64,000 nt of DNA from assembly GCF_000374365.1 (NCBI RefSeq), contig NZ_KB894130.1, forward strand, positions 42,431 to 106,430, read 5' to 3'. The DNA comes from Bacteroides gallinarum DSM 18171 = JCM 13658. GTDB taxonomy: Bacteria; Bacteroidota; Bacteroidia; Bacteroidales; Bacteroidaceae. Positions 24,092 to 33,756 of this stretch are shown here, piece by piece (positions within the stretch are counted from its first letter, which is position 1; each line of letters starts with the position of its first letter). Below the pieces are notes generated by a model. It was given only the letters and a program-made list of their open reading frames with translations. It had not been told where the DNA came from and made no database searches. A program made the translations under genes and the position numbers.

Positions 24092-25768
24092 ATGAAAAAG
24101 ATATTAATATACTTCCTGGTATTATTGACATTCTCCAATTGTGAGGACTTTCTTGATACAGAGAACCTTGTCAAAAAAGACAATTCCAATTTCCCTCAAA
24201 CTGCTGCAGATGCAGAAATTGCATTGACAGGAGCCTATGCCTCGCTACGTGAAATGACTCCCGGCTCGGACAGGCAAAACTTTTTCATCGCTTCAGAAGT
24301 TCTCTCTGATAATTGCTTTGGTGGCGGCGGTCCTGATAACAGACGAAAACACGCAATGGATAGGCTCAAGAAGGTCGATGAGAATACATTTGCTGATATT
24401 TGGAAACAAAACTATCGTGGCATTTATCGTTGTAACATGTTACTAGGTTCATTGGATAATGTATCTTGGGAAAATGAAGAAACTCGGAACAAGATAGAAG
24501 GAGAAACTTATTTTTTAAGAGCATATTTCTACTTCGATTTATGTAGGATGTTCGGGACCGTTCCTCTCATAACAGCTCCAACGACAGAAAATCTCCCACG
24601 TGCCACAGCTGCGGAGTTATATGGGCAAATGGCCAGTGATTTAAAAAAAGCAATTGATTTGTTACCCGCTAATAAATATAACCCAGCTAATAATTCCGAA
24701 CTCGGAAGAGCAACCAAATGGGCTGCAGAAGCATTATTGGCACGTGTATTCCTATTTTATACTGGATACTATCAGCAAACAAACATCCCCATAGATGAAA
24801 ATAACAGTTTGACAAAAGATGAAGTTGTTACAATTCTAAATGATTGTATAGATAATAGTGGGCACGACCTTGTCGGTGACTTCCGTAATTTGTGGCCTTA
24901 TAGTAACGAATACACTAAAAAAGACTACAAATACGCACAAGATAACAATCTGAGTTGGGTAGGTGAAGACGGGAATAACATTGAAACAGTATTCGCCATA
25001 AAGTTCTCTTCGAAAGGTACATGGGATAATCCGTGGTACAGCAATGAAACATGTTTACATTTTTCACCGCGTACTCCAGAAAGTTTAGATGATATATTTC
25101 CTTTTGGAACAGGTTGGGGTGTAGCTCCCGTTAATACTAAATTATGGGATGAATGGCCGGCCAATGACATCCGACGTGAAGGCTCCATCTTAAGCGTAGA
25201 AAAAGAACTTCCAAACTATGTATGGGGATGCGATAAGCAAATGAATGAAACTGGATATTGGCAGAAAAAATATATGGCAATCAACGCTTACAATGATGCA
25301 GGAGAAAGTGTTAATTATAGCTGTATATTGTATCCTGATATCGACTCGGACTACCAGCTAAATAACACACAAGACATTGTTATCATTCGTTTTGCTGACG
25401 TACTTTTAATGGCTGCAGAGTTAAGCCAAGATGCAACACCGTTAAACAGAGTACGGGCAAGAGTCGGCCTTCCCGCAATTAGCTACTCTGAACAGGCATT
25501 ACGGGACGAACGACGTTGGGAGTTCGCTTTCGAAGCATTACGTTACTGGGATTTGCTACGTTGGGGAATTGCAGGAGATGCCTTGAATAAGCAAAATGGT
25601 GTTAAGGTCTTGGATAATATGGTTGAAACAACCATGAATATGGGAGACCTTGCACAACGGATTCAAGAAACCAAAGGATTGATGCCCATTCCACAAACCC
25701 AGATTGACTTATCAGCCGGATTATTAGAACAAAATCCTGGTTGGGGAAACGAAAGTAACTTAAATTAA
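24092..25768 (+). CDS. SusD-like surface glycan-binding lipoprotein
   Basis: A 558-aa SusD homologue, the lid that binds oligosaccharide over SusC. The lipobox ends at Cys17 (LTFSNC) and is followed by EDFLDTE, as in many SusD proteins. The TPR-rich SusD fold is seen in RAYFYFDLCRMFGTVPLI (about 148-165), ALLARVFLFYTGYYQ and the C-terminal RDERRWEFAFEALRYWDLLRWG, a strong family signature. It lies directly after susC and before a further lipoprotein. Confidence 0.95.
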   Translation: MKKILIYFLVLLTFSNCEDFLDTENLVKKDNSNFPQTAADAEIALTGAYASLREMTPGSDRQNFFIASEVLSDNCFGGGGPDNRRKHAMDRLKKVDENTFADIWKQNYRGIYRCNMLLGSLDNVSWENEETRNKIEGETYFLRAYFYFDLCRMFGTVPLITAPTTENLPRATAAELYGQMASDLKKAIDLLPANKYNPANNSELGRATKWAAEALLARVFLFYTGYYQQTNIPIDENNSLTKDEVVTILNDCIDNSGHDLVGDFRNLWPYSNEYTKKDYKYAQDNNLSWVGEDGNNIETVFAIKFSSKGTWDNPWYSNETCLHFSPRTPESLDDIFPFGTGWGVAPVNTKLWDEWPANDIRREGSILSVEKELPNYVWGCDKQMNETGYWQKKYMAINAYNDAGESVNYSCILYPDIDSDYQLNNTQDIVIIRFADVLLMAAELSQDATPLNRVRARVGLPAISYSEQALRDERRWEFAFEALRYWDLLRWGIAGDALNKQNGVKVLDNMVETTMNMGDLAQRIQETKGLMPIPQTQIDLSAGLLEQNPGWGNESNLN

Positions 25769-25781
25769 AAAATAAATAAAT

Positions 25782-26600
25782 ATGAAAAATATATGTTCTA
25801 TACTCCTTTTACTCATGGCATTTTGCAGCTGTGAACCTTTAGTTGATAATAAACCATTAGGAGAAATCATCTCAGAAGATGATTTAGTTTTGGATGTACA
25901 TAACACAACCGAAGGTGGCAATGAAATCATAATGACTAATAATACACCAGGAGTAGGCAGTTACTGGAATTATATAACAGGAGTAGCCGCTCAGAAATCA
26001 GTAACTGTAACTCTACCGTTTATGGGAGAACAAGAGATAACTTTTACCGGTTTTTGTAAGGGAGGTACGGTAACGACCACCCGAAAAGTTATTATCGATA
26101 AGATAGACCACCCTATAACGCAAGAATGGAGCTTATTTGCTGGTAATGAAATATCAGGCAAAAGCTGGGTTTGGAATTTGGAAGACTATAATGGCATAGT
26201 TTATGGAACAGGAGGCTGGTTAACAGAATTTGCTCCTTCGTGGGATGTTTGTGAACCCGAAAATTTAGAAGATGCAAATTGTGAATTAGTATTCGATTTA
26301 AATGGCGGTCCTAATCTTTCTAAGAAAGATGCCAATGGGAATATCATAGAAAAAGGCACTTTTGCTTTTGATATGTCAGTCATTAAGCAAAATCCCGACC
26401 ACGGAACCCAATGGTCTATCGGGCAACTTACGATTAGTGGCGTTTCTGTTTTGAGTGGACATGCATATTATGATGAAACTAACATAATCACAACTTTTGA
26501 AATTCTTGAATTAACAGAAAATAGAATGGTATTATGTTGGAATCCTGCAGATGCGGAAGCATGGTCCGATGCCACATTCTGGTGTTTTAGAAAAAAGTAA
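25782..26600 (+). CDS. putative surface glycan-binding lipoprotein of the PUL
   Basis: A 272-aa lipoprotein (lipobox AFCSC, Cys17) in the position where PULs carry a SusE/F-like or SGBP gene. Residues about 35-110 look like a PKD/Ig-like beta domain (NEIIMTNNTPGVGSYWNYIT, VTVTLPFMGEQEITFTG). The C-terminal domain is rich in Trp (SGKSWVWNLEDYNG, GGWLTEFAPSWDV, WSDATFWCFRKK), suggesting a carbohydrate-binding face. I do not know a named family for it. It lies 14 bases after susD. Binding of GlcNAc- or GlcN-containing glycan is inferred from context only. Confidence 0.7.
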   Translation: MKNICSILLLLMAFCSCEPLVDNKPLGEIISEDDLVLDVHNTTEGGNEIIMTNNTPGVGSYWNYITGVAAQKSVTVTLPFMGEQEITFTGFCKGGTVTTTRKVIIDKIDHPITQEWSLFAGNEISGKSWVWNLEDYNGIVYGTGGWLTEFAPSWDVCEPENLEDANCELVFDLNGGPNLSKKDANGNIIEKGTFAFDMSVIKQNPDHGTQWSIGQLTISGVSVLSGHAYYDETNIITTFEILELTENRMVLCWNPADAEAWSDATFWCFRKK

Positions 26601-26624
26601 ATAAAACATAAATCACAGAAACAA

Positions 26625-27464
26625 ATGAATATAGGAATAGATTTAGGTGGAACCAATATAAGACTTGGTGTCATAGAAAATGCCAGTATTCTTAAAAAAG
26701 AATGTATTTCATGTCCATCCTACGAAAATGACGAAGAAGTCCTGAGTCAATTAAAAACATTAATTAAAAACAATATCAACAAAGAGATAAAAGGAATAGG
26801 TATCGGAGTACCTTCTGTCGTAGATGTTAAAAAAGGAATAGTATATAATGTTACCAATATTCCTTCATGGAAAGAAATTCATTTAAAAGATGAGTTGGAA
26901 AGTTCCTTTTCTATTCCTGTATTCATAAACAATGACTCCAACTGTTTTGCTTTAGGAGAAAATCTTTTCGGTAAAGGTATAAACTTTCAGAATATTGTCG
27001 GAGTAACAATTGGTACAGGGCTTGGAGCCGGTATTATCATCCATAAAAAGTTATATGCCGGACGAAATGCCGGAGCAGGTGAAATCGGCTCTCTCCCTTA
27101 CTTAAAATATGACTTTGAACATTATTGCAGTAGTCACTTTTTTAAAATGTATTATGAGATGACTGCTCAAGAAGCAGCTCAAAAAGCAACATTAGGAGAA
27201 ACAGGCATACAAACTGTTTGGAATGAATTCGGACACCATATCGGAGAAATGATAAAAGCAATTTTATATACTTATGACCCTGATGTTATCATTATAGGAG
27301 GAGGAATATCATCTGCATTCAACCTCTTCGAACAATCCATGTGGAAGTGCATGCAAAGTTTTCCTTATAAAGAGACACTTAAAAATATAAGGATATTAAT
27401 ATCGGAAAACAAAGACATAGCCTTATTAGGAGCTTCAGCTTTAGTGAACAACAATTTGTTATAA
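26625..27464 (+). CDS. ROK-family sugar kinase lacking the usual zinc motif
   Basis: A 279-aa ROK kinase, probably phosphorylating GlcNAc (or GlcN) to the 6-phosphate for NagA. The ATP-binding GIDLGGTNIRLGV is at residues 3-15, NNDSNCFALGE near 105-115 holds the catalytic Asp, and VGVTIGTGLGAGI follows. The ROK zinc site, normally C-x-C-G-x-x-G-C after GEIG, is replaced by DFEHYCSSHFF with a single Cys (Cys168), so the metal centre is missing. Some ROK kinases lack it. No helix-turn-helix is present, so it is an enzyme rather than a NagC-type repressor. Confidence 0.8.
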   Translation: MNIGIDLGGTNIRLGVIENASILKKECISCPSYENDEEVLSQLKTLIKNNINKEIKGIGIGVPSVVDVKKGIVYNVTNIPSWKEIHLKDELESSFSIPVFINNDSNCFALGENLFGKGINFQNIVGVTIGTGLGAGIIIHKKLYAGRNAGAGEIGSLPYLKYDFEHYCSSHFFKMYYEMTAQEAAQKATLGETGIQTVWNEFGHHIGEMIKAILYTYDPDVIIIGGGISSAFNLFEQSMWKCMQSFPYKETLKNIRILISENKDIALLGASALVNNNLL

Positions 27465-27479
27465 ATCAAAATTATCACC

Positions 27480-30122
27480 ATGAAAAAACTCATAACCATA
27501 ATTTGCCAAATTTATTGTTTCGTCTGTGTAGTACAACCGGTCATTTCAGGCAACAAAAATACCCAAACACAAATAAAGCCTGATATGTTATTAACCGATA
27601 ATTGGAAAATACAATCTTCCCAACAAATAAATGCTTCAGGAAAAGAAGTTTCATCTCCTCAATTTACCACCGATGATTGGTATCCTACAACTCTTCCTGC
27701 AACAGTTATGGGAGTTTTAAGCCAATATGATAAATACAAGGATATTTTCATAGGTACGAATTATAAAAATATCGACAAAAGTCCTTTTGAACAATCATGG
27801 TGGTATCGCAAAGAATTCGTACTCCCTCCTTTAGAGCCCAACCAGCATGCAACTTTAAGTTTCGACGGTATTAGTTACTCTGCGAACATATGGTTGAACG
27901 GTACGCAAATAGCCAATCGGAACTCTATCCGGGGGGCTTTTCGACAATTCCAATTAGATATCACTCCATTTGTTAAAGAAAAAAACATATTGGCTGTAGA
28001 AGTGTTTAAAGCTCAGCCCGGAGAACCTAATATCGGATTTGTCGATTGGAACCCACGTCCTGCCGATGAAAATATGGGAATCTTCCGTGAAGTCCATATT
28101 GCATTAAACAATGAAGTTTCAATAAACCACACAGCTATACGTTCAAAGGTCAACCTTAAAACCTTAGATGAGGCATGGCTAACTGTAGAAACTGAACTAA
28201 CCAATTATTCAGACAAACAAGTAACAGGAGTATTAACCGGGAAATTAGAAGGTAAAACCTTTAACATTCCTATCACCTTACAGCCTAAAGAAAAACGTAT
28301 CGAGAAGATATCTCCATCTAAAGCGGATATTCTTCACCTAAAAAATCCGAGATTATGGTGGTGCCATAACATGGGGAAGCCCGAAATGTACCAAATGGAG
28401 CTATCATTTCTTATAAATAATAAAATATCTGATAAAGAGAACATTCATTTTGGAATACGTGATATTCAAGACTATTTTACCGAAGAAGGATACAGAGGTT
28501 TCCTTCTCAATGGGAAAAAAGTACTTGTTAGAAGTGCAGGCTGGACCGATGATATATTCTTGCGTAATTCACCCAAGCGCAACGAAACAGAACTTAAATA
28601 TGTTCGCGATATGAACCTGAATTCTATCCGTCTGGAAAACTTTTGGGGCACTTCACAAAACTTATACAATCTGTGCGACAAATACGGTTTGTTAGTTTTA
28701 GTAGGTTGGAGCTGCCATTGGGAGTGGGAACATTATTTAGGAAGTCCCTGTGATGAATTCGGTGGCATCAAATCCGAAACGGACATGGAGCTTATCGCAA
28801 CCTCATTAAAAGACCAAGTCCTTTGGCTACGCAATCATCCAAGTATTATTGCATGGTTTTTAGGAAGCGACATGCTGCCAAGACCAGAACTTGAAAAAAA
28901 ATACATAGCAATATTGTCACAAATAGACAACCGCCCCTATATATGTGCCGCAAAAGAGTTAACAAGTAATGTTACAGGCGCAACGGGTATGAAAATGGCA
29001 GGGCCATACGACTATGTCTCACCTAACTATTGGTACTCACCCAAAGCTCCGGGAGGTGCATTCGGATTCAATACAGAAACAGGAATCGGAGCACAATTAC
29101 CCGTAATAGAATCCATAAAGAAAATGATTCCTGCCAATCAACTTTGGCCGATAAATAAGACATGGGACTATCATTGTACAACAGCAACAGAAGCAATGAA
29201 CACGCTGGATGTATTAAAAAACAGCATTACCGCACGATATGGCACCCCTAACAACCTGGATAATTTCTTAAAAAAGGCCGACTTATTGAACTACGAAGGT
29301 ACACGTGCTATGTTCGAAGCATTTCGTGTAAACATTCCTAAAGCAACAGGTATTGTACAATGGATGTTGAATTCGGCATGGCCGTCTTTCTACTGGCAAC
29401 TATATGATTACTATCTGATTCCTACAGCCGCATATTACTCTGTAAAAAAAGCGAATATGCCACAACAATTAATTTATGACTACATACAAAATAAAGTTTA
29501 TGCAGTCAATGAAGGAGCAGATACTTGTAACATACAGGCAAGTATGTCTTTGTACGGTATTGACAACCGCCTGCAAAATCAACAAACAAAATCTTTGGTT
29601 ATTGCACCATACAATGTGGTCGAAGTTTTTAAGCTTCCTGCATTATCTCAAAATTCATTCTTATTTTTAAATACGAAAGATACCCAAAAAGAGTATAAAG
29701 CAGACAATTTTTATTATCTTGCAGCACAACCCGACCAGCCCGATTGGGATAAAACGACATGGATAAGAACACCGTTAAAGCAAACCGCAGATTTTACCCA
29801 ATTATCAACAATGGCAAAAAGCAACTGTAAAATCAATGCCCAATTTGTCCCCCAAGGTAAAGACAAAGTATTGCAGATTACTTTGGAGAATACCCCCCAA
29901 GCATTGGCATTTTTCATCCGTCTCAGCTTAAAAGATGAACAAGGGGAATTAATATCGCCTATTTTCTGGGAAGACAACTACTTAACATTAGCTCCTGGAG
30001 AAAAGCGGACGATACAATGTCTTATTCCTAAGTCGACTGTACTTTCCCAAAACATAACCCTTGTTATGTCTGGTTGGAATGTACCTCAACAACAAGTAAC
30101 TATTACACAAAGTCAAAAATGA
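27480..30122 (+). CDS. GH2-family exo-beta-D-glucosaminidase
   Basis: An 880-aa secreted glycoside hydrolase. It has a signal peptide (to about VISGNK), a sugar-binding jelly roll (about 35-210, including WWYRKEF), Ig-like domains and a TIM barrel (about 330-620). The active site is the exo-beta-glucosaminidase variant of family GH2: the usual Asn-Glu acid/base is replaced by GSD (Asp464 in WFLGSD), and the nucleophile is Glu533 in FNTETG. From memory, Amycolatopsis CsxA uses Asp469 and Glu541, a similar spacing. It would remove terminal GlcN from chitosan-type oligosaccharides. Its stop overlaps the next start. Confidence 0.82.
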   Translation: MKKLITIICQIYCFVCVVQPVISGNKNTQTQIKPDMLLTDNWKIQSSQQINASGKEVSSPQFTTDDWYPTTLPATVMGVLSQYDKYKDIFIGTNYKNIDKSPFEQSWWYRKEFVLPPLEPNQHATLSFDGISYSANIWLNGTQIANRNSIRGAFRQFQLDITPFVKEKNILAVEVFKAQPGEPNIGFVDWNPRPADENMGIFREVHIALNNEVSINHTAIRSKVNLKTLDEAWLTVETELTNYSDKQVTGVLTGKLEGKTFNIPITLQPKEKRIEKISPSKADILHLKNPRLWWCHNMGKPEMYQMELSFLINNKISDKENIHFGIRDIQDYFTEEGYRGFLLNGKKVLVRSAGWTDDIFLRNSPKRNETELKYVRDMNLNSIRLENFWGTSQNLYNLCDKYGLLVLVGWSCHWEWEHYLGSPCDEFGGIKSETDMELIATSLKDQVLWLRNHPSIIAWFLGSDMLPRPELEKKYIAILSQIDNRPYICAAKELTSNVTGATGMKMAGPYDYVSPNYWYSPKAPGGAFGFNTETGIGAQLPVIESIKKMIPANQLWPINKTWDYHCTTATEAMNTLDVLKNSITARYGTPNNLDNFLKKADLLNYEGTRAMFEAFRVNIPKATGIVQWMLNSAWPSFYWQLYDYYLIPTAAYYSVKKANMPQQLIYDYIQNKVYAVNEGADTCNIQASMSLYGIDNRLQNQQTKSLVIAPYNVVEVFKLPALSQNSFLFLNTKDTQKEYKADNFYYLAAQPDQPDWDKTTWIRTPLKQTADFTQLSTMAKSNCKINAQFVPQGKDKVLQITLENTPQALAFFIRLSLKDEQGELISPIFWEDNYLTLAPGEKRTIQCLIPKSTVLSQNITLVMSGWNVPQQQVTITQSQK

Positions 30123-31249
30123 ATATGGCACAAACGTCAAACCACAGATTGCTGGCTCTTGATGTAATAAGAGGAATTACTATTGCTGGCATGATTATGG
30201 TAAATAATCCGGGCTCCTGGCAATACATTTATTCTCCTTTGCAACACAGCCAATGGAACGGATTGACACCAACCGACTTAGTATATCCTTTTTTTATGTT
30301 CATTATGGGTATTGCAATACATTTTTCCATGCAAAAATTTAATAGAATAGATAAACGGGTAACATTCAAAATCATTCGTCGCACAGTAGCACTTTTTGCA
30401 GTGGGTATCGCATTAGAATGCTTTTCCAATTTATGCAATGGAATATTCTCATGGGAAAACTTACGGATATTAGGAGTAATGCAACGTCTAGCGCTGGCTT
30501 ACTGTGGAGGTGCTTTTTTAACTATATTGTTACCTCAGAAATATTATCTCGGTACGGCAGGGATTTTGCTATTAACCTATATTATTCTATTACAATATTT
30601 CAATGGATATGTACATTCTACAGATAACTTGATATCTGTTATAGATGTCAAATTATTGGGAGCAAACCATTTAACCCAGGAAATTGCAAAAGGCGGAAAT
30701 TTCCCTTTCGAACCAGAAGGATTGCTCAGTACCATACCCTGCTGGGCACATGTATTATTGGGTACATATGTAGGATATCTTATCACAAGTACTTTCGACA
30801 ACAAGGAGAAAATCCGGAAAATCGCTCTATTCGGTATTATCATATTATTTATGGGCTTTTTGCTGCAATACCTAGACCCTATCAACAAAAAGTTATGGAC
30901 TACATCTTACACATTGGTAACTTGTGGTGCTGCATCTTTATTTTTAGTGTTGTTAATTGAAGTAATAGACATTCGCCAACAAAAGAAATGGACCCGCTTT
31001 TTCGAAGCATTTGGAGTTAATCCCTTATTCATGTATTGCTTAGCATGGATTGTCAGCGTACTATTCAACCTGTCCTTCATCCCTTATGAAGGACAAACCC
31101 TTAGCATTAAAGCCTTAGTCTATCAGCAAGTACTACAACCGGTATTAGACGAAAAGGCAAGTTCCCTACTATATGCTTTATTATATATAGGCCTTATTTG
31201 GATACCAGGCTATTTATTATATCGCAGACGCATTTATATAAAACTGTAA
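30119..31249 (+). CDS. HGSNAT/NagX-like membrane N-acetyltransferase
   Basis: A 376-aa polytopic membrane protein with about ten hydrophobic segments. The N-terminal ALDVIRGITIAGMIMVNNPG and LQHSQWNGLTPTDLVYPFFM match the heparan-alpha-glucosaminide N-acetyltransferase family (DUF5009-like). His43 in QHSQWNG is the conserved putative acetyl carrier. Family members move an acetyl group from cytoplasmic acetyl-CoA across the membrane to an amino sugar. Here it would turn GlcN made by the preceding GH2 enzyme into GlcNAc in the periplasm. The start at 30119 overlaps the GH2 stop (ATGA); ATG at 30125 is an alternative. Confidence 0.85.
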   Translation: MNMAQTSNHRLLALDVIRGITIAGMIMVNNPGSWQYIYSPLQHSQWNGLTPTDLVYPFFMFIMGIAIHFSMQKFNRIDKRVTFKIIRRTVALFAVGIALECFSNLCNGIFSWENLRILGVMQRLALAYCGGAFLTILLPQKYYLGTAGILLLTYIILLQYFNGYVHSTDNLISVIDVKLLGANHLTQEIAKGGNFPFEPEGLLSTIPCWAHVLLGTYVGYLITSTFDNKEKIRKIALFGIIILFMGFLLQYLDPINKKLWTTSYTLVTCGAASLFLVLLIEVIDIRQQKKWTRFFEAFGVNPLFMYCLAWIVSVLFNLSFIPYEGQTLSIKALVYQQVLQPVLDEKASSLLYALLYIGLIWIPGYLLYRRRIYIKL

Positions 31250-31255
31250 AAAGAT

Positions 31256-32593
31256 ATGTTGAAAGATAACTCTAAATCTCCAATAGTGCCCAACCTGCTA
31301 CCTATGATTATGCTGGGCATGCTGTTTTTCATTTTCGGATTGGTATCATGGGTCAACTCCATTCTGATACCCTACTTTAAAGTGGCATGCGAGCTAACCC
31401 ACACACAATCTTATTTCGTAGCATTGGCTTTTTATATTGCTTATTTGGTAATGTCCATTCCGGCAGCCAAACTGATAGGGCATATTGGCTCTAAAAAAGG
31501 GATTATTGCCGGACTGTGGTTAATGGCCGTAGGAACCCTGCTTTTTGTTCCTGCCGCCTACACCAGGGCTTATCCGATTTTCTTAACAGGACTATTTACC
31601 ATAGGAACAGGACTATCCATTTTACAAACGGTTGCCAACCCTTACGTTACAATTTTAGGTCCTATCGAGTCGGCAGCACGACGCATCAGTATCATGGGAT
31701 TATGTAATAAAGTGGCAGGTATCCTTGCACCATTATTATTTGCTGCTATTATCCTGAGAAACTCCGATACGATATTGTTTGAGACATTGAAATCGGGTAA
31801 TTTATCTGTAATAGACAAAGAGCCTTTACTGAACGAACTGATACAACGCGTTATCATCCCCTACACAGTTCTTTCCGTATTTCTTTTCCTTTTCGGTTGC
31901 CTTGTACATTTCATCCGGTTACCAGAATTAGGGAATGAAAAAGAAGAAAAAGGAAGTATTCCCAGCGAGAACGGCCATAGAAGCATCGGCTCTTTTCCTT
32001 ACCTGGTACTCGGAGTGTTTGCCATCTTTTTCCACGTCGCGGCACAAGTCATTTCTATCGACACGATTATCAGTTATGCCGAAAGCATGGGATTTAATCT
32101 GCACGAAGCTAAAATCTTTCCCAGCTTAACCCTGACATGCGCTTTACTCGGTTATTTCCTGGGCATTTTGTTAATACCTCGTTTTGCCAGTCAGCAACAG
32201 CTATTCCGTCTTTGTACGATAGGGGGACTTATTTTATCACTCTGCGTTTTATTTATTCCAGGAAGCATCGAAATTTACGACCACGATACTTCGCTCTCTA
32301 TCCTATGCCTAAGTTTAATGGGAGTATGCAATGCACTTATTTATGCCGGTATCTGGCCACTCGCTATCCACGATTTGGGTAAATGGACTAATTTAGGTTC
32401 GTCGTTCATGGTAATGGCTTTGTGCGGTAACGCATTCATGCCAGTCATCTATGGCTTGATAGCTGATAACTATGGATTACGTATCGGGTATGTAGTACTC
32501 ATACCATGTTTTCTTTACTTGATATTTTACGCTTTTTACGGATATAAACTCAATCATTGGTCTGAATTATGGAAACTGAAAAAAAACAAATAA
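31256..32593 (+). CDS. nagP: FHS-type MFS sugar permease, probable GlcNAc transporter
   Basis: A 445-aa major-facilitator permease of the fucose/glucose/galactose symporter group (FucP/NagP). It has twelve hydrophobic segments, and signatures such as FIFGLVSWVNSILIPYFK (about 21-38), IGSKKGIIAGLWLM and LQTVANPYVTILGP. Context places it as the inner-membrane importer for GlcNAc: it is six bases after the acetyltransferase and overlaps nagA. The symbol is inferred from this context; glucose or GlcN cannot be excluded from sequence. Confidence 0.82.
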   Translation: MLKDNSKSPIVPNLLPMIMLGMLFFIFGLVSWVNSILIPYFKVACELTHTQSYFVALAFYIAYLVMSIPAAKLIGHIGSKKGIIAGLWLMAVGTLLFVPAAYTRAYPIFLTGLFTIGTGLSILQTVANPYVTILGPIESAARRISIMGLCNKVAGILAPLLFAAIILRNSDTILFETLKSGNLSVIDKEPLLNELIQRVIIPYTVLSVFLFLFGCLVHFIRLPELGNEKEEKGSIPSENGHRSIGSFPYLVLGVFAIFFHVAAQVISIDTIISYAESMGFNLHEAKIFPSLTLTCALLGYFLGILLIPRFASQQQLFRLCTIGGLILSLCVLFIPGSIEIYDHDTSLSILCLSLMGVCNALIYAGIWPLAIHDLGKWTNLGSSFMVMALCGNAFMPVIYGLIADNYGLRIGYVVLIPCFLYLIFYAFYGYKLNHWSELWKLKKNK

Positions 32594-33756
32594 CAAAAAT
32601 CTATAACGGTCATATTCTGACATCAGGTAAAGATTTAGGCATCGGTTCCGTTATCATCACCGACGGAAAAATCATTGGTGTAGAAAGCGGGGACTACGAA
32701 GTAGCAAACTGCATCTGCTATGATGCCCACGGTAGTTATATCGCACCGGGATTTATAGACATTCATACCCATGGAGCCGGTAACTCCGATTTTATGGACT
32801 GTACGGAAGAAGATTGCCTCAACATAGCCCGCACACACCTTTGCCACGGTACAACCCTGCTGTTTCCGACCACATTGGCTTCGGACAATCAAGAACTATT
32901 GCGTTTTCTCGACGTTTACGACAAAGTAAAAACACAACATCAAGGAGCGGCATTCGGAGGCTTGCATCTGGAAGGTCCCTACTTTGCACATGCTTTCCGC
33001 GGAGCGCAAGATGCCCGTTACCTGCGTAACCCTATCCCCAGCGAATACTTGGCAATATTAGAAAGAAGCCAGGACATCGTTCGTTGGAGCATTGCTCCCG
33101 AACTTCCGGGTGCACTTGAATTCGGGGATTTACTTTGTCAACGAGGTATTCTTCCTTCTATTGCCCATACAGATGCAATTTATGAAGACATTGTCGAAGC
33201 CGTGAAACACGGATTTACGCACATCACCCATTTCTATTCCTGTATGAATGGCATTACCCGTAGAAATGCATTCCGTTATGCCGGCTGTATAGAAGCAGGT
33301 TACCTGTTGGACAACATAACCATTGAGCTCATTGCCGACGGAATCCATGTTCCTGCACCGCTAATGAAACTTGCCGTAAAAAACAAAGGTGCAGAAAAGG
33401 TAGCACTTATTACAGACTCTATGCGCGGAGCCGGTATGCCCGAAGGGGAGAGCATCCTGGGAGGCCGTGAAAAAGGTCAAAAGGTCATTATCGAAGACGG
33501 TGTTGCCAAATTGCCCGACCGTCAAGCTTTTGCCGGTAGTGTGGCAACGGCCGACCGCCTGGTACGTAATATGCACCGAATGGGAGAACGCCCTTTGACC
33601 GAAGCAGTCCGTATGATGACGCAGACACCTGCTGAAATCATGGGTATCCAAAACCGCAAAGGGCAAATAGCACGGGGCTATGATGCCGACATCGTTATTT
33701 TTGATAAAGAAGTACAAATTCAACAAGTATTTATTAACGGAGAAAAACTAATATAA
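32569..33756 (+). CDS. nagA: N-acetylglucosamine-6-phosphate deacetylase
   Basis: NagA removes acetate from GlcNAc-6-P to give GlcN-6-P. The 395-aa amidohydrolase-fold protein shows PGFIDIHTHGAG (about 62-73, metal-binding HxH), LHLEGPYF with the Glu ligand, the metal-binding His contexts AHTDA and THFYSCMNG, and LITDSMRGAG with the catalytic Asp. The start lies inside the permease gene (25-base overlap), and no later in-frame ATG keeps the N-terminal strand. It ends in a TAATG overlap with nagB. Base composition is less AT-rich than in the susC-side genes. Confidence 0.93.
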   Translation: METEKKQITKIYNGHILTSGKDLGIGSVIITDGKIIGVESGDYEVANCICYDAHGSYIAPGFIDIHTHGAGNSDFMDCTEEDCLNIARTHLCHGTTLLFPTTLASDNQELLRFLDVYDKVKTQHQGAAFGGLHLEGPYFAHAFRGAQDARYLRNPIPSEYLAILERSQDIVRWSIAPELPGALEFGDLLCQRGILPSIAHTDAIYEDIVEAVKHGFTHITHFYSCMNGITRRNAFRYAGCIEAGYLLDNITIELIADGIHVPAPLMKLAVKNKGAEKVALITDSMRGAGMPEGESILGGREKGQKVIIEDGVAKLPDRQAFAGSVATADRLVRNMHRMGERPLTEAVRMMTQTPAEIMGIQNRKGQIARGYDADIVIFDKEVQIQQVFINGEKLI

